From NCBI GenBank assembly GCA_002787075.1, contig PCVT01000174.1:1-10349 (forward strand): a stretch of 10,349 nucleotides of DNA, read 5' to 3'. Below are positions 7,594 to 10,349 of this stretch, one piece after another. Under the pieces are notes generated by a model. It saw nothing but the letters and a program-made list of their open reading frames with translations. It searched no databases and was not told the origin of the DNA. The position numbers and the translations under genes are program-made. Position 1 is the stretch's first letter. Each line of letters starts with the position of its first letter. This stretch comes from Parcubacteria group bacterium CG11_big_fil_rev_8_21_14_0_20_41_14 (GTDB taxonomy: Bacteria > Patescibacteriota > Patescibacteriia > UBA2169).

Positions 7594-8907
7594 ATGCAAT
7601 ACATAGCAGATTTACATTTACACTCAAGATACTCCCGCGCCACATCAAAAGACCTCAATATTGAGGGCCTATATAAAGGCGCGAAAATAAAAGGTATTGA
7701 TTTAATTGGTACTGGTGATTTTACGTTTGGCTCGTATATAAAAGAAATGGAGCGCGAACTGGAAAGTGTTGGCAATGGGTTTTATGAATTCAAGCGCAAA
7801 GATAAAATTGATGCGTGCGTTGGCGGAGAGCAAAAGGATCCTAAATTCATGCTTACATCTGAAATTGCGAATATCTATAAAAGAGGAGGCAAAGTGAGGC
7901 GCATGCATACGTGCGTGTGGGCGCCGGGTCTTGAAGAGGTAAAAGAGTTAAATCGCCAGCTAGATAAAATCGGAAATATCAAATCAGATGGCCGTCCTAT
8001 CTTAGGCCTTGATGTTGCTGACATGGCAAAATTGATCTGGGATATATCAAAAGATTTTATTATCATACCCGCGCACGCGTGGACTCCTTGGTTTGCTATC
8101 TTTGGATCAAAATCCGGATTTGATACAATTGAAGAATGTTTTGGCGATTTATCTGAAAAAATTTACGCGATTGAAACCGGTTTATCAAGCGACCCGCCAA
8201 TGAACTGGCGCTTGTCTCAATTGGACAATATATCTTTAGTTTCAAATTCAGACGCGCATTCGCTTCCGAATCTTGGAAGGGAGGCAACTGTGTTTGAATT
8301 GGAAAAGTTGTCCGTAAAAAATATTGAAGAAGCACTTAATCGACGAGATCCCTCGGCTTCGCGAGTACACTCCGCTCGGGATGACGGTTCTAATAAAATC
8401 GCCTACACAATTGAATTTCATCCGGAAGAAGGAAAGTATCATTACGACGGGCATCGCGCGTGCGATTTTGTGTGCGATCCGAAAGAAACAAAACGCATTA
8501 AAGGAATTTGTCCTAAATGTAAAAAGCCATTAGTGATAGGCGTTGATAATCGCGTGGAAGAACTGGCGGACAGGGATAAACCGAAACAAAACGGCGAATA
8601 CAAATATATTGTACCATTGCAAGAAATTATCGCGGACGGCTTTAGCCAGAATAAAAACACTAAGCGCGTGCAGGAAACCTATAACGCCATGATTGAACAA
8701 ATTGATAATGAATTTAATATTTTGCTTAACACGCCTTTGGAAAAAATAAAACAATTCGGTATAGAAGAATTAGCAACTGGAATAGAGCGCGTGCGCAAAG
8801 GAGAGATTCATGTTGAGCCAGGATACGACGGCGAATATGGCGTGGTAAGCGTGTTTAAAAAAGACGAGCAAATATCAGCGAAAAATCGGCAAAAAGCATT
8901 GTTTTAA
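7594..8907 (+). CDS. Endonuclease Q-like PHP-domain DNA repair nuclease, 437 aa
   Basis: EndoQ cuts DNA on the 5' side of deaminated bases (uracil, hypoxanthine) and abasic sites. The N-terminal PHP metallo-domain begins IADLHLHSRYSRATSKDL (residues 4-21) with H8 and H10. GTGDFT holds D42, TSEIA E90, MHTC H105, PAHAWTP H161 and SNSDAH D220/H222; all expected metal ligands of the PHP fold are present. A zinc-ribbon-like group follows with C290, C294, C306 and C309, then VEELADRDKP typical of the family. Length fits a full-length EndoQ. EndoQ was described in archaea and occurs in some bacteria. There is no Shine-Dalgarno site; the ATG at 7594 is chosen because the PHP strand starts at once. 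TAAACT at 7580-7585 might give a leaderless mRNA. Residues 250-266 are encoded by a palindromic DNA insert. The gene sits directly downstream of the structured RNA. Confidence 0.9.
   Translation: MQYIADLHLHSRYSRATSKDLNIEGLYKGAKIKGIDLIGTGDFTFGSYIKEMERELESVGNGFYEFKRKDKIDACVGGEQKDPKFMLTSEIANIYKRGGKVRRMHTCVWAPGLEEVKELNRQLDKIGNIKSDGRPILGLDVADMAKLIWDISKDFIIIPAHAWTPWFAIFGSKSGFDTIEECFGDLSEKIYAIETGLSSDPPMNWRLSQLDNISLVSNSDAHSLPNLGREATVFELEKLSVKNIEEALNRRDPSASRVHSARDDGSNKIAYTIEFHPEEGKYHYDGHRACDFVCDPKETKRIKGICPKCKKPLVIGVDNRVEELADRDKPKQNGEYKYIVPLQEIIADGFSQNKNTKRVQETYNAMIEQIDNEFNILLNTPLEKIKQFGIEELATGIERVRKGEIHVEPGYDGEYGVVSVFKKDEQISAKNRQKALF
8346..8386 (+). repeat. Palindromic element inside the EndoQ-like coding region
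   Basis: ATCCC (8349-8353) pairs with GGGAT (8378-8382), and inside it GCGAGT pairs with ACTC-C-GC around AC (8361-8375). The string GATCCCTCGGCTTCG...CTCGGGATGAC resembles palindromic repeats I have seen widely between genes in bacteria. Here it is in frame and encodes DPSASRVHSARDDG, a low-complexity linker between the PHP domain and the FHPEEGKYHYDGHRAC block. Confidence 0.55.
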
Positions 8908-8959
8908 TTAGCTCCCAGCAAATTATCTTACGCGCATTATGCGTTGCTTTTCAAATAAA

Positions 8960-8993
8960 ATAATACGCCCTATTTTAGGGCGTATTATATTTT
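8960..8993 (+). terminator. Bidirectional terminator between convergent genes
   Basis: ATAATACGCCCTA (8960-8972) and TAGGGCGTATTAT (8976-8988) form 13 perfect pairs around TTT. ATTTTG follows on the plus strand; on the minus strand the stem is followed by TTTTATTTG. It serves the EndoQ-like gene from the left and the basic protein gene from the right. Confidence 0.85.
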
Positions 8994-8997
8994 GTTT

Positions 8998-9165
8998 TTA
9001 TTTTTTCTTGCGGCGAGTGGTCTTTTTCTTTGTTGTTCTCTTTTTCGCGGCTTTGCGTTTCGCTGGCGCGCGCTTCTTTGTTGCCTTGCGCTTTGTCGCG
9101 CGCTTCTTTGTTGCCTTGCGCTTAGCTGGCTTTCGCTTCGCGGCTTTTCTCTTTTTAGCTGCCAT
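8998..9165 (-). CDS. Lys/Arg/Ala-rich histone H1-tail-like basic protein, 55 aa
   Basis: The minus-strand frame ATG (9165) to TAA (8998) encodes MAAKKRKAAKRKPAKRKATK and continues in the same manner to RRKKK. It has 23 Lys, 10 Arg, 12 Ala, 7 Thr and 2 Pro, with no acidic or aromatic residue after the start. Such AK-rich tails occur in eukaryotic H1 and bacterial Hc1/AlgP-like proteins that bind and compact DNA; RNA or ribosome binding is an alternative. No folded domain is present. The repeat unit KRKATKKRA appears twice, matching a 30-base tandem DNA repeat. There is no Shine-Dalgarno site. A -10 TATAAT at 9261-9256 lies about 90 nt upstream. Plus-strand frames across this stretch are shadows (Phe/Arg/Ala runs). 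It ends at a shared terminator with the EndoQ-like gene. Confidence 0.8.
   Translation of the reverse strand: MAAKKRKAAKRKPAKRKATKKRATKRKATKKRAPAKRKAAKKRTTKKKTTRRKKK
9067..9123 (-). repeat. 30-base tandem repeat within the basic protein gene
   Basis: The 30-base unit at 9067-9096 is repeated at 9097-9123 with 27 of 27 bases identical. It keeps the reading frame and encodes two copies of a K/R/A/T decapeptide. Perfect identity suggests recent duplication by slippage or constrained codon choice. Confidence 0.85.
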
Positions 9166-9198
9166 ATATTTTTTTTCGAGTTAATTTATTTTTCTTTT

Positions 9199-9282
9199 TA
9201 TGTGATCGACTTGTCACATATTTATTTTTTTTATTTCTTTTTTTATCACGCTTTTATTATAACACTTTATTTTTAAAATCAA
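9199..9282 (-). promoter_or_regulatory. Promoter and dyad upstream of the basic protein gene
   Basis: On the minus strand, TATAAT (9261-9256) is a perfect -10; TTGATT (9282-9277) is a possible -35 but the spacer is only 15 bases. Between it and the start codon lies the dyad TATGTGA (9199-9205) / TCACATA (9214-9220) with eight bases between the arms, which could be an operator or a leader hairpin. The surrounding 9170-9370 is very T-rich on the plus strand and has no gene. Confidence 0.5.
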
Positions 9283-9372
9283 TACAAAGATTTTTTTAAA
9301 CTGTGGACAACTTTTATTTTTATTTTTTGTTCGCGCGCTTATAAATTATTTTTTTTGCAACATTAAAACAAA

Positions 9373-9400
9373 AAAATTCCATCATAAGATGAAATTTTTT
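9373..9400 (-). terminator. Terminator after tRNA-Ala
   Basis: On the minus strand, directly after the tRNA CCA end, AAAAAATTTCATC, TTAT and GATGGAATTTTTTTG form a hairpin with one mismatch and a T-run. It ends the tRNA-Ala transcript and lies upstream of the next minus-strand promoter. Confidence 0.7.
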
Positions 9401-9477
9401 TGGTGGACCTGAGGAGATTCGAACTCCTGACCCCCTGCTTGCAAAGCAGGTGCTCTAGCCAGCTGAGCTACAGGCCC
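9401..9477 (-). tRNA. tRNA-Ala(UGC)
   Basis: The reverse complement runs from GGGCCTG to CAGGTCC-A-CCA. The acceptor stem, D-arm (AGCTCAGCTGGCTAGAGC), anticodon stem CCTGC/GCAGG around TTTGCAA (anticodon UGC at 9443-9441) and T-arm with GTTCGAATC are all standard. CCA is encoded. Length is 77 nt. It lies 10 bases downstream of the small membrane protein gene and is followed by its terminator. Confidence 0.97.
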
Positions 9478-9487
9478 TTATTGTTTT

Positions 9488-9739
9488 TTACATTCTTCCG
9501 CTTACTAATTTTCCAATTGTTGCCTGCAAAAAACTTTGGTGCATATTCGTAATAGCTAGCATTCCGCCGAAGATTACAATTAATCCAATTAGCTTAGTCA
9601 AAAGCCGCGTCCCTCCCATTGTGCCGAGCTTATCTTCTGCCCAGGCGTTGTATCCAGTGAATTGTACTATTGCCTCGGTTTTCCAGACCATCATAAATCC
9701 TGCTGCGGTCATGAGTATGCCGATGAAAATTCTTCCCAT
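9488..9739 (-). CDS. Small two-helix membrane protein, 83 aa, unknown function
   Basis: The protein MGRIFIGILMTAAGFMMVWK begins with a hydrophobic helix (about residues 3-19). A polar loop follows with FTGYNAWAEDKLGTMGGTRLL (27-47), then a second helix, LIGLIVIFGGMLAITN (50-65), and a basic tail. Both ends are probably on the same side of the membrane. I recall similar short proteins with a G-G-T-x-L motif before the second helix in Patescibacteria genomes, but name no family. The ATG at 9739 has no Shine-Dalgarno site; TATAAA about 25 bases upstream could be a -10. It sits between tRNA-Leu(GAG) and tRNA-Ala on the same strand, so it may be co-transcribed with the tRNAs. Confidence 0.75.
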   Translation of the reverse strand: MGRIFIGILMTAAGFMMVWKTEAIVQFTGYNAWAEDKLGTMGGTRLLTKLIGLIVIFGGMLAITNMHQSFLQATIGKLVSGRM

Positions 9740-9799
9740 AGTTTTTGTTTTAGTTTTTATAGCGCATCGCCCTAGTTTTTTGTATCAGAGAACAAAGGG

Positions 9800-9887
9800 T
9801 GGTGCCCGGGAAGGGATTTGAACCCTTACGTCCTAAACGGACACAAGGCCCTCAACCTTGCCTGTCTACCAATTTCAGCACCCGGGC
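9800..9887 (-). tRNA. tRNA-Leu(GAG)
   Basis: The reverse complement starts GCCCGGG and ends CCCGGGC-A-CCA. The anticodon stem CAAGG/CCTTG holds the loop TTGAGGG, anticodon GAG (9853-9851), reading CUC/CUU. A long variable arm (TGTCCGTTTAGGACG) marks class II. CCA is encoded and length is 88 nt. Its 5' base immediately follows the CCA of tRNA-Val with no spacer. Together with tRNA-Leu(UAG) at the left edge it covers part of the leucine CUN box. Confidence 0.97.
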
Positions 9888-9964
9888 TGGTGGGCACTGA
9901 GGGAGTCGAACCCCCGACCTCCTCGGTGTAAACGAGGCGCTCTAACCAGCTGAGCTAAGTGCCC
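9888..9964 (-). tRNA. tRNA-Val(UAC)
   Basis: The reverse complement starts GGGCACT and ends AGTGCCC-A-CCA. The anticodon stem CCTCG/CGAGG encloses TTTACAC with anticodon UAC (9930-9928). T-arm GGTTCGACTCC and D-arm AGCTCAGCTGGTTAGAGC are standard. It is 77 nt with encoded CCA. It is first in the tRNA transcript and abuts tRNA-Leu(GAG). Confidence 0.97.
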
Positions 9965-9980
9965 TTAGCATAACAAACGA

Positions 9981-10009
9981 ATAATATCAAAAAATAGGCA
10001 AAAAATCAA
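9981..10009 (-). promoter_or_regulatory. Promoter of the tRNA-Val/Leu unit
   Basis: On the minus strand TTGATT (10009-10004) and TATTAT (9986-9981) are 17 bases apart. The start would lie near 9974, about ten bases before tRNA-Val. The -35 box overlaps the T-run of the rplS terminator. Confidence 0.6.
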
Positions 10010-10033
10010 TCAGCCCGACATGCGCCGGGCTGA
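10000..10033 (-). terminator. Terminator after rplS
   Basis: On the minus strand TCAGCCCG (10033-10026) and CGGGCTGA (10017-10010) form eight pairs around GCGCATGT, followed by TTGATTTTTT. It is a typical intrinsic terminator 10 bases after the rplS stop codon. Confidence 0.9.
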
Positions 10034-10043
10034 GAGGTAATAA

Positions 10044-10349
10044 TTATTCTTTTATTTCAGCCAGCCGCTTTTTGGTAGTGCGCAGATAATATGGTTTTGC
10101 TTGTTTGATGCGGTAGGTTCTAACGAGTTCTATTTTTTCAATTGACGGCATGTTCAACGGAAAAATTTTCTCAACCCCAATATTTCCAGAAACCTTGCGC
10201 ACAGTAATAGTGGCGCTGTTTTCTCTGCCATGCTTGCGCGCCAGCACCATGCCTTGGAACACCTGCACGCGCTCTTTTTCCTCGCCTTTGGAGTTGGTAT
10301 CAACAATCTTCTGATGCACGCGCACCAGCATGCCCGGCCGAATATCTTC
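10044..10349 (-). CDS. rplS: 50S ribosomal protein bL19, N-terminus beyond window
   Basis: bL19 binds 23S rRNA at the 30S-50S interface and is near universal in bacteria. The frame is open to the right edge and reads EDIRPGMLVRVHQKI; DIRPGDTV-like sequence is the usual beginning of the bL19 core, so the Met at 10331 is internal and the true start lies outside, probably 10-20 residues upstream. Family signatures are VQVFQGMVLARKHG, SATITVRKVSGNIGVEKIFPLNMPSIEKIEL and KAKLYYLR-like QAKPYYLR near the C-terminus. It ends LAEIKE with TAA at 10044. A terminator follows at once, so it is the last gene of its operon; in many bacteria rplS follows trmD, which cannot be checked here. Confidence 0.95.
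   Translation of the reverse strand, partial: EDIRPGMLVRVHQKIVDTNSKGEEKERVQVFQGMVLARKHGRENSATITVRKVSGNIGVEKIFPLNMPSIEKIELVRTYRIKQAKPYYLRTTKKRLAEIKE

Noticed and set aside
9067..9123. Direct repeats considered as a CRISPR array
   Set aside because: The copies are contiguous without spacers and keep the reading frame of the basic protein.
8939..9276. Plus-strand frames rich in Phe, Leu, Arg and Ala opposite the basic protein gene
   Set aside because: They are the complement of the Lys/Arg-rich repeat codons; the minus-strand frame has a clear start, stop and terminator and gives a known composition type.
9302..9310. TGTGGACAA, a near match to a DnaA box on the minus strand
   Set aside because: Single occurrence in AT-rich DNA without a second box or an unwinding element; not enough for an origin.

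Overview
The window looks like a piece of a small-genome bacterium of the Candidate Phyla Radiation (Patescibacteria, Parcubacteria-like). This is inferred from the combination of a 23S rRNA gene interrupted by several group I introns with LAGLIDADG endonuclease genes, no 16S gene next to the 23S, an AT-rich sequence, short intergenic regions and several short hypothetical proteins. No single gene proves the assignment.

Left part (1-757): a tRNA-Leu(UAG) on the minus strand runs off the left edge. It is followed by a probable 59-residue small gene with its own terminator-like hairpin. A near-perfect sigma-70 promoter at 380-408 then faces the 23S gene. The roughly 340-base leader contains three mutually exclusive complementary segments (antiterminator or terminator) and several hairpins.

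Middle part (758-6430): a complete 23S rRNA gene in four exons of about 3,025 nt, split by three group I introns. By hand alignment to E. coli numbering they follow U1931, U2449 and U2604, all in the functional core of the large subunit. Each intron encodes a LAGLIDADG homing endonuclease: single-motif in introns 1 and 3, double-motif in intron 2. P1, P10, P3, P4 and P7 pairings can be found by eye where stated. Intron 1 appears to end in A instead of the near-universal terminal G. Introns 1 and 3 are related, and their endonuclease reading frames run through the ribozyme core at both ends. A 5S rRNA follows, whose closing stem doubles as an intrinsic terminator.

Right part (6431-10349): a histidine-phosphatase-superfamily protein with its own promoter and Shine-Dalgarno site. 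Next comes a strong candidate for an undescribed structured RNA of about 270 nt (7291-7563), with a promoter, many nested helices and a terminator. It is followed by an endonuclease Q-like DNA repair nuclease whose coding region carries a palindromic insert. A convergent 55-residue, 60% Lys/Arg histone-H1-tail-like protein lies on the minus strand. The rest of the minus strand, in transcription order, is bL19 (rplS, running off the right edge), a terminator, a promoter, tRNA-Val(UAC), tRNA-Leu(GAG) directly abutting it, a two-helix small membrane protein and tRNA-Ala(UGC). The theme of the window is translation: rRNA, four tRNAs and a ribosomal protein, with mobile ribozymes living in the rRNA.
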